Assembly: GCF_003473485.1 (NCBI RefSeq)
Contig: NC_053042.1
Span: 2,492,501 to 2,556,500, forward strand
Length of the DNA stretch: 64,000 bases
From: Medicago truncatula
Taxonomy: Eukaryota; Streptophyta; Magnoliopsida; Fabales; Fabaceae
Reading direction: 5' to 3'
A model generated the notes under the pieces. That model did no database searches. It was not told the origin of the DNA and saw only the letters and a list, made by a program, of their open reading frames with translations. Each line of letters opens with the position of its first letter. Position 1 is the first letter of the stretch. The translations under genes and the position numbers were made by a program. Positions 17,342 through 27,029 of the stretch are shown here, piece by piece.

Positions 17342-20300
17342 TCAATCCTCTACCAAAGTCTCGCTATGCAGAGGAGGCAATGAGTATATGCTTACAGTTG
17401 AGCTTCCACCCCTAATCTCTTTCAGAGTATCCAGTGCTGATGTAGTTAGTTTGATGAAAATGTTCTCCATATTTTGGATCTCAGAAAATTCTTTTGGGAC
17501 ATGGTCTAGTGTCTCCTTAGTTTCATTTGCAGTCGTGGTCTCACGCGCAACTTCCTCAAAAACCTCACTTGTTGATAAGGATTGCCCTAGAGGCCCACTT
17601 TTGGGGAAAATAATGCTTAGCATCACCTCACACTCCTTCACAAGCTTGTTAAGCACATCGATTTTGAAGAATGGCTGGTTCAAGACATCTTGGATAAAAG
17701 GTAACCGAAGTAGTGCACCAGTTCGCTTATCATATTTCTTTATTATCTTAACCAAACCTGCACACAGGATGAGAGAAGAAAACGCTTAGCATTCATTATC
17801 ACAAAAACCCACCTAGTCAAAGAAATCATCTTTCACCTACTGTCCTACACACCCTAGTTTTCCTGTCTGATTATATTGTGTTTAACCATTCACTTCATTT
17901 TATGCACCCATCTACTGACAAACAAGAATAACTCTGATGTATTCAATCAGAAGAGTATCAGTAAAACCCTGACTCAGTTTAGAAATGCAAACTCATTTTT
18001 TAAAACAAAATGTTCAGTAGCCATCTTATTTGCAAAATATGGTTGCAAACGATAGTCAATAGAATTAAGACTGTAAAATCCATGATATTCTATAGCTTCA
18101 TCTGACTATACATCTTAATTGACTAAACTACCATTAATTAATACCCCTAAAACTGTAACTCATTCGCAATTTAGTCTTCAATGTAACTGTATGATAATTC
18201 AGTCCTTAGAGGTCCAAACTCATTTCTCATTGGTTCTCATATTATATGATAGGGATTGACAATACAAATTTGAATAATTCAAGAACTAAATCATATGCTC
18301 AACTTAAATGCGGTACAATAATACTTTGCAAATGAGGTGTACTTCAAAAAAAACAAAATACCATATGTCACTATCCTATGAGGCAAAAGGAATCTGCCGC
18401 TTAAAATTCATGCACAGGGTCTGACAAAAATTACCTGTGTAGTTAAGTGCACTATAGTTCTCTAACAAAACCATCTCTCCATGAAAATCCACTATTTCCC
18501 TCCCTACTGTCATCAACTCGATATCAGAACTCTTGGCCCAGGCAACTTTGTCTTGCAATTCCTGCATAGCAAACATAAGAAGTCGTTCTTAGAAATGGAA
18601 TACGCTAGGTCCATATCTCAGTCACGTCTCTGACATGGAAAAGTTGGTGTAACTATGCAGAACAAGGTGAAAATTGCAGACATATGGCGATATAAAAGTT
18701 GGTGTAACTATGCAGAACAAGGTGAAAATTGCAGTCATATGGCGATATAAAAGTTGGTGCAACTATGCAGAACAAGGTGAAAATTGCAGACATATGGCAA
18801 TATATGTGTAATTGTTTATCACTAGCAATACTTTCATAATAATATATGTCAGCTAAAGCTTAAACACAGTTTACATTAGCTTCTAGTCATAAAATCACTC
18901 GGCTAAAATACATTTACGGTTCTTCACTAAGATTATACTTTTTTTTTACTAGTAGGAATCAAACTCAACATTCCGAAATTTACAACACAGACAAGGTGCA
19001 TCAGGCCCTTGGTGGTAAAATTATACTAATTGAGATGAAAAACAGAATATTATTGTTCAAATTACTCATAATTATTATAAGATTATTTTAATAGTCCATT
19101 TTACTTCGAGGATAAGTTTCTAGAACATTTTTTCCTTCCACCAACAGTCCCAATGAACAGAAAAGATTGCTAAAATAAAAAATATGAGTCAAGCATGCCT
19201 TTCCAGAATTACAATATATGCTGACAAAGAAAGGACTTCTAAACCACCAAGAGCAAACCACGACCCCTGTTAAAATTCATACATTCTAACATGTTGCCCC
19301 CTCTATTCCACATTCATTGATATTTAGGGTGTGTTTGGATGGAGGGTTTAGGAGGGGAAGAGAATGGAGGGTTTCGTTTACATTTTTAAATTACGAACAC
19401 TATAAAATGTTTTTTTTTTTAAAATGCATATTAACATGATAAACAGTCATATAATACTTCCTTCAATCACAATTAGTGTATTTTAGAAAAACATGTTATA
19501 TAGTTGATAATTTAAAAAAGAAAAGTAAACCTTCCCCTCCTAAACCATCAATCCAAACACACAAGGTTATTACACCCCTATTTAATCCACAAACTGCATG
19601 ATTGGATTTGCAGTGAGTTTGCTAGAATCGCAATGTGTCACCGTGATTGTAGCAAAAATTTCAACAAAATCACGGTACCACTTGATTTCTTCAAACTCAA
19701 CTTTACTCCAAAAATAATCATACATTGGATTTCATAAGCATCATAGATTATGAAATGGAGTTGCACAAATCTTTCTAGCACCGACAATTCTGATCTAAAG
19801 TATGTGAATTCTGACGCTGACACAGATTACATTGAATTATCTCATTTTCTCAAATTATTAACATGTGTAGGTGTAGTGTTCATGTCGTGTTTGTATCAGT
19901 GTTTCATAGGCAAACATTCATATTAATACTTAAAAAAAAAAAAAACATAAATTTGACAAAACTATATAATCTTGGTCTCTGATATTCCTCATAGCACAAA
20001 TAAAAATCTTAAATTTAATTTTCAATACACCGTATTACAACAAAAAAAAAAAAAAAAATCGTAAACTATAATCGATTAAAGTTAAAAATATACCTTCCAT
20101 TTGATAACATATTCTTCTTCTTTCTCAACAAAAAAGCCATTAAATTTCTCAATTTCAACCTCCAACAACCTAAGAAAATCTTTAACCTCTTTCGTAACCT
20201 CTCCTTCAGCACCACCATCATCATCCAAACGACGCCGTTTAGAACAAGAAGAATCAATCTCTTTAGGAACAATGAGTTTCAACTGCTTCTTAAGATCCTT

Positions 20301-20375
20301 GTAGGAAAGAAACTTATCACGCCAATCAGGTAACGTTTGCTCGATCTGGTTGTTGAGAATCTTCCAGAACTTCAT
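17342..20375 (-). CDS. SPX-domain protein (SPX1/SPX2-like)
   Basis: Complete three-exon gene for a 274-aa stand-alone SPX protein. Proteins of this class bind inositol pyrophosphates and, when phosphate is plentiful, sequester PHR1-type MYB factors in the nucleus. Exons: 20375-20094, 18561-18435, 17757-17342, all with GT-AG introns. The SPX domain covers residues 1 to about 160. Visible ligand-site residues are Tyr25 and Lys29 (YKDLKKQLK), as in Arabidopsis SPX1, and the basic helix KIIKKYDKRTG at 140-150. A KRRRLDD stretch at 46-52 could be a nuclear signal. There is no EXS, MFS or RING domain, so it is the short SPX class rather than PHO1, SPX-MFS or NLA. The C-terminal 110 residues are Ser/Thr-rich and less conserved. 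Two P1BS boxes upstream imply induction by phosphate starvation. SPX1 cannot be separated from SPX2. Confidence 0.93.
18641..18805 (+). repeat. 55-bp minisatellite, 3 copies
   Basis: Three nearly identical 55-bp units starting AAGTTGGTGTAACTATGCAG at 18641, 18696 and 18751, inside intron 1 of the SPX gene. Confidence 0.9.
19327..19566. mobile_element. Tourist-like MITE in SPX intron 1
   Basis: Left end GGGTGTGTTTGGATGGAGGG, right end inverted CCTTGTGTGTTTGGATTGAT, both continuing with GTTTAGGAGGGGAAG. Flanked by TTA (19324-19326, 19567-19569). Same family as the element at 55138-55370. A TTA TSD is typical of PIF/Harbinger-derived MITEs. Confidence 0.75.
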
Positions 20376-20508
20376 CGTTGCTTCTGAAGAAGAAAGAATC
20401 GATTATTCTGAAAATCGCGTTTACGAAACGCAACGGTGTTTTGGATGGTTTAATGAAAAGAATAAGAATAATGATAATGAGTAATTTGGATTAGAAAAAG
20501 TGTGAAAA

Positions 20509-20518
20509 TTATATATAT
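20509..20518 (-). promoter_or_regulatory. TATA box of SPX gene
   Basis: ATATATATAAT on the minus strand, about 135 bases upstream of the ATG at 20375 and about 60 bases downstream of the nearest P1BS box. Confidence 0.5.
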
Positions 20519-20576
20519 GGAATGGAAATTGAAGTGCGGATTTAAAAAAGTAAATAAAAAAATGGTTTCGGATATA

Positions 20577-20584
20577 GAATATTC
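20577..20584. promoter_or_regulatory. P1BS box 1 (GNATATNC)
   Basis: GAATATTC matches the PHR1-binding consensus GNATATNC on both strands. It lies about 200 bases upstream of the SPX start codon. Confidence 0.7.
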
Positions 20585-20603
20585 TTTATGGAGAAGAATA
20601 ATG

Positions 20604-20611
20604 GAATATTC
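20604..20611. promoter_or_regulatory. P1BS box 2 (GNATATNC)
   Basis: A second GAATATTC, 27 bases (centre to centre) from the first. Paired P1BS boxes close to the TATA box are usual in phosphate-starvation-induced SPX promoters. Confidence 0.7.
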
Positions 20612-20817
20612 TTGTTCGTATTCTTCTTCTTCTTTATCGGTGGTTTTTGTCTTTCTTCTTTTAGATGTACTACTTGTTACAGTTGTTTGTTAGTTACTTA
20701 TCCCGTGCTATGGAAAGACCAGCTCAACTCAACCTCTTTTCACTCCTACCCAAATATGACAATACTTTTGAGTACTTTATTATTTTAAAAAAAATAACAA
20801 AATATACGAGTACTTAT

Positions 20818-21566
20818 AAATTTTTGAGCTCTGAAATCCGGATACGAGATACGATACGGATATGATACTGCACTAATATGTCGATACAGAAAATTTTAAA
20901 AATCAAGATACGATACGGCTGAGATATGTTAATAAAAAAACATTATATAATTAAATGTACAATATATTATAATAATATTTTTTAGGGTTAATAGGTCTTT
21001 AACCCCTGTAATATAGGTCATTTCTGGTTTTCACCTTTGTAAAATTATTTTTTTGATTTACGCCCTATAAAAAAGATTGTTTTACCAATTTTTTTTTCAA
21101 GAATTTTCGTTTTTATTTGGCCTATTAGGGAGGTAAATTAAAACAATTTTTTTTACAGGGGTAAATCAAAAAAATAATTTTCAAGGGGGAAAATCGAAAA
21201 TAACCTATATTACAGGGGGTAAAGACCTATTAACCATTTTTTTTAATATGCAAATATATTAACAAACAAAAGAAACCAATTACATACACAATATATCCTA
21301 AAAAGAGCACCATCAGTGCTATACTATATATGTTAGTGCTATACTTTATCGATCAGAAAAAGAAGCACTATATCCAAAAAATAACACATTCGTACTCAAG
21401 AGTTAAGTTATTTTAGTTAACATTAATTGGGAAATATCGGGGCAGGTGTCAGTGCTGGATAATTATCGGATACTCTCCTGATACGTATCGGAAAGTATCA
21501 GGCAGGTACCGGTGCAGGATATGCAGGGGATACGATACGTCATCTATTTTGAAGTATCGGAGCTTC
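20818..21566. repeat. dispersed repeat with GATACG-rich inverted ends
   Basis: The left part (GGATACGAGATACGATACGG) and right part (inverse GACGTATCGTATCCCCTGC) form imperfect inverted arms. The interior is AT-rich and carries a nested 250-bp element. No coding capacity; probably a non-autonomous DNA element. Confidence 0.5.
20986..21235. mobile_element. nested MITE with ~33-bp TIRs
   Basis: Almost perfect inverted termini beginning GGTTAATAGGTCTTTAACCC (left) and GGTTAATAGGTCTTTACCCC (right, inverted), both continuing TGTAATATAGGT. Further internal symmetry makes the whole 250 bp a potential foldback. A relative is at 43047-43382. Flanks are T-runs, so the TSD is ambiguous. Confidence 0.75.
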
Positions 21567-21723
21567 ACAGTTTTTGAGGGATGAGAATAGGTCAGGTCGA
21601 CCAACAGGAGCCTACAACATAGTCTATGATAGGCTGCATGTCATACTTGGGCTTTAAAAAAATTTGGTAGGCCAGACTTAGACCTTGCAAAGCCTAACTC
21701 AGCCTAGCCTATTTCCACCCTCG

Positions 21724-21740
21724 TAAGTAAGTAAGTAAGT
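21724..21740 (+). repeat. (GTAA)n microsatellite
   Basis: Four consecutive GTAA units. Confidence 0.8.
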
Positions 21741-22743
21741 ATATCGAAGGATTGATATAACAGTATTAACATAACATTTTAACACGAGAGACTATTTCGA
21801 TTAACAAAGTGGATAATTAGAGATTATTTTATAATTTGATACATTTGGAGACTATAATGTTTACTCGTTCCACATTAGATACAAGTATTTTACATGTATC
21901 TTTCCGTACCAGATCTTGAATTTCAAATTTCACATATCTTCAAGTATTACGTCTCTTGGCTTCATGTACCATTGTTCATTCTAGATGTTGACCAAGGGCA
22001 AGTACATTCATTAAATTCAGAACAAAACCAGTCCCACTAAAAAACACCAGCCCTAGGGGCACGCATGCATTGTTACCTTATTGATTCACCACTTATTGGT
22101 AACTATTTGATGAAAACAATGTAACCTGGGTATTTGTTTGGCCTCAAATGAGTTTCACCCGATGATGAAGAGAGAGGGTTACTATGAAATCAATAAGGTA
22201 AAAGATTAATAATGTAATTACGATCTCAAAGCAAAAAAGACATTACGTTGAACTCGGCAAATATGTCGCAGCGGCGACAATGTACGCCAGAACCTTAGTA
22301 AATTTGACACTTAGGTCCCGTTTGGATCGGTTTATTTTGAGCTTATGTGGGCTTATCTACGCCCATAAGCTTTTTTAAAGGTGTTTGGGTAAATAAATAA
22401 AAATAGCTTATTATAGTTTCATAAGCTGCTTATGTCATATTTCAATAAGCCTAAATTTTCAGCTTACCCTCCTACTTAACAAGGAGCTTATGAATTTATG
22501 TTACCTCCTTCGAGTCTCTTTGGATCCACATTTTCAAAACATATATTTTAATTATAATTATCTTTGGCGGTGCATAAGTAACAAAATTGCTATATAGTTA
22601 TCTTACTAAATAACACACGTAACTAAGATTTTTATTATTATTTTTTTAAGGAAGATTTTTATTATTCTTTGTTACGTAACAAAATAAAACTGAATAGAAA
22701 AAACAAACTTAACTTAATTTTTTTTAAGGACAAATATTGATTA

Positions 22744-22786
<43 letters not shown>

Positions 22787-23162
22787 TAATTAATATATTA
22801 TAATATTGTTTTTTACATCTTGATTAATTTTATGAAAAAAATCTTGATAATTGTGGTTTGATTCTCTGATTTTTTTGTTAAATTAAAAATATTTAAAATT
22901 TCGATAATTGCTTATGTAATGTCACATCCAAACACTTCAATTATGTAAGTACTTTTTGGTGTACATATCCAAACATAAATAGCTTATCAAGTATAAGAAC
23001 TTAGACCATGTGCAATGGGGGTGTTGAACCCCATATTCAACAAGCAAACCATTGGAGAGGGGGGTGTTGAAAGTGAGCTGGAGGAAAGAGATGATGAATA
23101 CATTCAATAGGTTGAATCCTGACGCCGGAAGCCACGTGGCGCGCTCGGATTGGGCTTTTTTT

Positions 23163-23183
23163 GGCGCGTGCGTTACACGCGCC
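23163..23183. repeat. GC-rich palindrome in Harbinger 5' region
   Basis: A perfect 8-bp inverted repeat, GGCGCGTG-CGTTA-CACGCGCC, in an otherwise AT-rich region about 160 bp inside the left end. It is a candidate hairpin or protein-binding site. Confidence 0.7.
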
Positions 23184-23368
23184 GACAAGGCGCGTCTGTG
23201 ACAGAGGGACGCGGAGAGAGAAACTGTTTTGGATAGTTGCTGCCACGCGTCGCTTTCTGGTTGGCTGGCTTGGATTTTTATCTTCTTAATACTTTGGACT
23301 CAATTATTTCATTGCAAATAATTTTTTTAATTTTTTTTTTTCACCAAAATTCGTGATTTTTTTTTCTC

Positions 23369-23376
23369 TATAAATA
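23369..23376 (+). promoter_or_regulatory. TATA box of Harbinger ORF1
   Basis: TATAAATA 114 bases before the ORF1 ATG at 23483, in a CTCTATAAATAGAG palindrome. Confidence 0.6.
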
Positions 23377-23482
23377 GAGACTTGGATCATTTGATTTGGA
23401 CACAGAAAAAAAAACCATAATTTTCACTCTCTTAATCTTATTATTAGCATTTCTTTTGAAGTTTTAGTCTTTAATTAGTGAA

Positions 23483-24670
23483 ATGGATCCCACTAACAAT
23501 CAATCCAACACCCAAAATTCTTCTGATTACCCTTTTAGCTACCAAAATCAATTTCCCAACTCACATCCTCAAAACCCAAATCAATTTCCCAACCAATATC
23601 CTCAAAACCCAAATCAATTCCTCAACCAACATCCTCAAAACCCAAATCAATTCCCCAACCAAAATCCTCAAAACATGTCTAATTTTGGTTTTGCCTCAAA
23701 TTTCAATCACCCATCCTTTGTTCCAAACAACTTTAATCCATATTTTAGATCTATGATGGGATATTCATCTCAAACACCCCCATTTAATGGTTATATGCCA
23801 ATGGTGAATGAAAATTTTCAGAGTGTTGGTGAATATCCTGAATTTTCATCACAAATAAATCGTGGTGGAATGACACGAGATAATGAAGTTGGTCCAACTC
23901 CAGAGGATACAACTCCAAAGAGCAAGAGAAACCAACAACCATCATGGAACACTGAACAAAATTTGGTGTTAATTAGTGGGTGGATAAAATATGGAACATG
24001 CAGTGTTGTCGGAAGAAACCAGACAAGTGAATCATATTGGGGTAAAATTGCTGAGTATTGTAACGAGCATTGCTCATTCGATTCTCCGCGCGATGTAGTT
24101 GCATGCCGAAACCGTTTTAATTATATGAACAAATTAATAAATAAATGGGTTGGTGCTTATGATAGCGCTAAGCGTATGCAAGGAAGCGGTTGGTCGGAAG
24201 ATGATGTTTTCAAAAAAGCTCAAGAATTATATGGATGTGGGAAGAATGTTCAATTTACTTTAATGGAAGAATGGCGCGCTCTCCGAGATCAACCACGGTA
24301 TGGTAGTCAAGTGGGAGGAAATGTTGACTCAGGAAGTAGTGGATCTAAGAGATCTTACGAGGACTCTGTAGGATCTAGTGCTCGTCCAATGGGTAGGGAT
24401 GCAGCTAAAAAAAAAGGTAAGAAGAAAAGCAAGGGCGAGACATTGGAGAAGGTGGAAAAGGAATGGGTTCAATTCAAAGAATTAAAAGAGCAAGAGATTG
24501 AACAATTGAAAGAGTTAACTTTGGTGAAACAACAGAAAAACAAGTTGCTGCAAGAAAAGACTCAAGCTAAAAAAATGAAAATGTATCTAAAGTTAAGGGA
24601 CGAAGAGCATCTCGATGACCGGAAGAATGAGCTGTTGGGGAAGTTGGAGCGTGAGTTGTTTGAAAATTAA
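23483..24670 (+). CDS. Harbinger ORF1, Myb/SANT-like DNA-binding protein
   Basis: Intact 395-aa frame. In PIF/Harbinger elements this protein acts with the transposase in the nucleus, helping its import and its binding to the element ends. Residues 25-63 are four imperfect 11-residue repeats of the type NPNQFPNQYPQ. Residues about 150-270 form a trihelix/Myb-SANT-like domain (PSWNTEQNLVLISGWIKYG, then YWGKIAEYCNEH, CRNRFNYMNK and FTLMEEWRALRDQPRY). A basic stretch AAKKKGKKKSKGE near 310 is a probable nuclear signal, followed by a charged, Leu/Gln/Lys-rich coiled coil to the end. The start is the first ATG after a TATA box. It resembles host glutathione S-transferase/trihelix-like proteins annotated from such elements, but its position beside the transposase settles its origin. 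Confidence 0.9.
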   Translation: MDPTNNQSNTQNSSDYPFSYQNQFPNSHPQNPNQFPNQYPQNPNQFLNQHPQNPNQFPNQNPQNMSNFGFASNFNHPSFVPNNFNPYFRSMMGYSSQTPPFNGYMPMVNENFQSVGEYPEFSSQINRGGMTRDNEVGPTPEDTTPKSKRNQQPSWNTEQNLVLISGWIKYGTCSVVGRNQTSESYWGKIAEYCNEHCSFDSPRDVVACRNRFNYMNKLINKWVGAYDSAKRMQGSGWSEDDVFKKAQELYGCGKNVQFTLMEEWRALRDQPRYGSQVGGNVDSGSSGSKRSYEDSVGSSARPMGRDAAKKKGKKKSKGETLEKVEKEWVQFKELKEQEIEQLKELTLVKQQKNKLLQEKTQAKKMKMYLKLRDEEHLDDRKNELLGKLERELFEN

Positions 24671-24692
24671 TTTTAATCAAATATTTGTTTGT

Positions 24693-25115
24693 ATTCAGTC
24701 AACATTATCAGTGTTGTCTAGTCCCAACTGTTTGCTTTAATATTTGTCAGTGTTGTCTAGTCCGTAGTGTTTGCTTTAATAATTATCAGAGTGTTGTCTA
24801 CTCGTCACTGTTTGCTTTAATAATTATCAGAGTGTTGTCTAGTCCGTAGTGTTTGCTTTAATAATTATCAGAGTGTTGTCTACTCGTCACTGTTTGCTTT
24901 AATAATTATCAGAGTGTTGTCTAGTCCGTAGTGTTTGCTTTAATAATTATCAGAGTGTTGTCTACTCGTCACTGTTTGCTTTAATAATTATCAGAGTGTT
25001 GTCTAGTCCGTAGTGTTTGCTTTAATAATTATCAGAGTGTTGTCTACTCGTCACTGTTTCCTTTAATAATTATCAGAGTGTTGTCTAGTCGTCACTGTTT
25101 GCTTTAATAATTATC
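24693..25115 (+). repeat. 41-bp minisatellite, ~10 copies, alternating variants
   Basis: About ten tandem copies of a 41-bp unit (GTGTTGTCTA at roughly 24711, 24748, 24790, 24831, 24872, 24913, 24954 and onward), between the stop of ORF1 and the promoter of ORF2. From the second copy the units strictly alternate between a TAGTCCGTAGTG type and a TACTCGTCACTG type, so the later array is an 82-bp higher-order dimer. Confidence 0.9.
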
Positions 25116-25180
25116 AGTGTTTGCTTTAATACAATACAATAACTTATTTCGAATCCGTCAGTGTCCACCACACAATGTAC

Positions 25181-25190
25181 TTATATATAG
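25181..25190 (+). promoter_or_regulatory. TATA box of transposase ORF
   Basis: TTATATATAG, 132 bases before the transposase ATG and just after the minisatellite. It suggests the transposase is transcribed separately from ORF1. Confidence 0.55.
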
Positions 25191-25203
25191 GGACTCATGT
25201 CTA

Positions 25204-25310
25204 CTTCCAATATCACAAATCTCATTCCTATCTATTTCCAATATCACAAATCTCATTCCTATCTATTTCCAATATCACAAATCTCATTCCTATCTATTTC
25301 CAATATCACC
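25204..25310 (+). repeat. 31-bp tandem repeat in transposase leader
   Basis: Three full and one partial copy of a 31-bp unit (TTCCAATATCACAAATCTCA...) fill the stretch between the TATA box and the ATG. The repeat has no stop in the transposase frame, so an earlier in-frame ATG at 25175 would add 49 repetitive residues. Confidence 0.85.
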
Positions 25311-25321
25311 AAAGACTATCA

Positions 25322-26602
25322 ATGGATCCTTTTGATATCGAAGCCTACAAACAAAAACGTGATATTGAAGACACTTATATCGTCAACCGATTTATTCAGC
25401 GTCGAAAAGAATTAGAGGAAGGTAGTGGATCTCGTAGTAGAAAATATTTAAATAGAGATCATGCAGCGGCAAACCAAAGACTCATTGACGACTACTTTGC
25501 CAATGAGCCTACATATGACGATGCAATGTTTCGTCGTCGGTACCGGATGCAAAAGCATGTTTTCCTTCGAATCGTTGGAGACCTTTCAATTACTGATAAC
25601 TACTTCACCCAGCGAGTTGATGCCGCCAACAAAGAAGGTATATCACCGTTAGCAAAATGTACCACAGCAATGCGAATGTTAGCATATGGCGTGGCAGCAG
25701 ATGCGGTCGATGAATACATCAAAATAGGAGGTACTACAGCATTGGAGTGCTTACGTAGATTCTGTAAAGGAATCATACGATTGTATGAGGAAGTGTACCT
25801 GAGAGCACCAAACCAAGATGACCTTCAAAGAATACTACATGTTAGTGAAATGCGGGGGTTCCCAGGGATGATCGGGAGTATTGACTGCATGCACTGGGAG
25901 TGGAAAAATTGTCCTAAAGCATGGGAAGGTCAATTCACCAGGGGGGATAAGGGAACCACCACAGTTATTCTTGAAGCAGTTGCATCTCATGATCTATGGA
26001 TCTGGCATGCCTTTTTTGGATGTCCAGGAACGTTGAACGATATCAATGTTCTAGACCGGTCACCGGTGTTTGATGATGTGGAACAGGGAAAGGCTCCACG
26101 GGTGAATTTCTTTGTGAATCAACGTCCCTATAATATGGCATACTATCTAGCTGATGGTATCTACCCTTCTTATCCAACTTTCGTCAAATCAATTAGACTT
26201 CCTCAAAGTGAACCTGATAAGTTATTCGCAAAACATCAGGAGAGCTGTCGGAAGGACATCGAACGTGCTTTTGGAGTGCTTCAAGCTCGATTTAAAATCA
26301 TCCGTGAACCAGCTCGCTTGTGGGACATAGCCGATTTGGGTATCATCATGAGGTCATGCATCATATTGCATAATATGATTGTTGAGGATGAACGAGATAC
26401 ATATGCTCAACGTTGGACCGATTTTGAGCAATCTGAGGGAAGTGGATCTAGTACAGCACAACCATACTCGACCGAGGTGTTACCCACTTTTGCAAATCAT
26501 GTGCGTGCTAGATCCGAGTTGCGTGATCCAAATGTTCATCACGAATTGCAAGCAGATCTAGTGAAGCACATATGGACAAAGTTTGGAATGTTTCACGATT
26601 GA
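25322..26602 (+). CDS. PIF/Harbinger transposase (DDE_Tnp_4, ALP1/HARBI1-like)
   Basis: Intact, intronless frame, 426 aa from the chosen start. It catalyses cut-and-paste transposition at TTA/TAA targets. The N-terminal part (about 40-150) is helical and DNA-binding in related proteins. The catalytic core carries GSIDCMHWEWK with Asp188, GTLNDINVLDRS with Asp240, and KDIERAFGVLQARFKII with Glu314, the DDE triad in the order and motif context of the DDE_Tnp_4 family. The start at 25322 is preferred over the in-frame ATG at 25175 because residues encoded upstream are only the 31-bp repeat, and because MDPFDIEAY begins a normal family N terminus. No frameshift or stop. Domesticated ALP1 is the alternative for such sequences, but intact TIRs and TSDs show an element. 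Confidence 0.93.
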   Translation: MDPFDIEAYKQKRDIEDTYIVNRFIQRRKELEEGSGSRSRKYLNRDHAAANQRLIDDYFANEPTYDDAMFRRRYRMQKHVFLRIVGDLSITDNYFTQRVDAANKEGISPLAKCTTAMRMLAYGVAADAVDEYIKIGGTTALECLRRFCKGIIRLYEEVYLRAPNQDDLQRILHVSEMRGFPGMIGSIDCMHWEWKNCPKAWEGQFTRGDKGTTTVILEAVASHDLWIWHAFFGCPGTLNDINVLDRSPVFDDVEQGKAPRVNFFVNQRPYNMAYYLADGIYPSYPTFVKSIRLPQSEPDKLFAKHQESCRKDIERAFGVLQARFKIIREPARLWDIADLGIIMRSCIILHNMIVEDERDTYAQRWTDFEQSEGSGSSTAQPYSTEVLPTFANHVRARSELRDPNVHHELQADLVKHIWTKFGMFHD

Positions 26603-27029
26603 AGATGATTTGTATCGAACTAAGTAAATTACTTGTGTGTTGTGTGCTTGTTTGTTGTCTTGCATTTTAAGCTATTTGTGTGACCCGTACTTAGTTTGTT
26701 GTATTGCATTTTATTTATGTTAAGAAAATAAAAATAAATTATTTAAATAAATTTTGTTTTTACAAAAAAAAAAAAATTGTTAAGTGTTTCTTCATTTTAA
26801 TTTAATTATAATCGATAATTGTAATTTTATATAATTATAAAAACAAAAATATAAAATTAAATAAGAATAAGAAATAAAAGGTGGTGGGGTAGGGTGTTGA
26901 ATAAAAAACCATTGGAGAGGTAAAAATTGAAAGGGTGTTGAATTAAGAGAGAGAAAATGATGTGGAGTGTTGGGAATTGAAAAAGTGGGTGTTGAAGGTT
27001 GTTGAATTTGTTTTACCATTGTAAATGGT
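26603..27029 (+). other. 3' region of Harbinger element
   Basis: AT-rich 3' UTR of the transposase gene followed by the right subterminal region, which repeats GGGTGTTGAA and ACCATTGGAGAGG found at the left end. Confidence 0.6.

Larger units (their letters stand above)
23004..27029 (+). mobile_element. complete PIF/Harbinger transposon
   Basis: Element of 4,026 bp flanked by exact TTA duplications (23001-23003, 27030-27032). Terminal inverted repeats are short: GACCATGTGCAATGG at the left and, inverted, GACCATTTACAATGG at the right. Both proteins needed by this superfamily are intact and on the plus strand: a Myb/SANT-like ORF1 (23483-24670) and a DDE transposase (25322-26602). Each is preceded by its own TATA box. 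Subterminal copies of GGGTGTTGAA and ACCATTGGAGAGG lie near both ends. No disabling mutation is visible, so it may be autonomous. Confidence 0.92.

Noticed and set aside
22746-22782. (TA)n run as a possible regulatory or origin element
   Set aside because: Simple microsatellite; similar runs at 30343, 31964 and 56709 have no consistent context.
24693-25310. regular repeats that might suggest a CRISPR array
   Set aside because: The units are contiguous with no unique spacers, in a plant transposon; it is an ordinary minisatellite.
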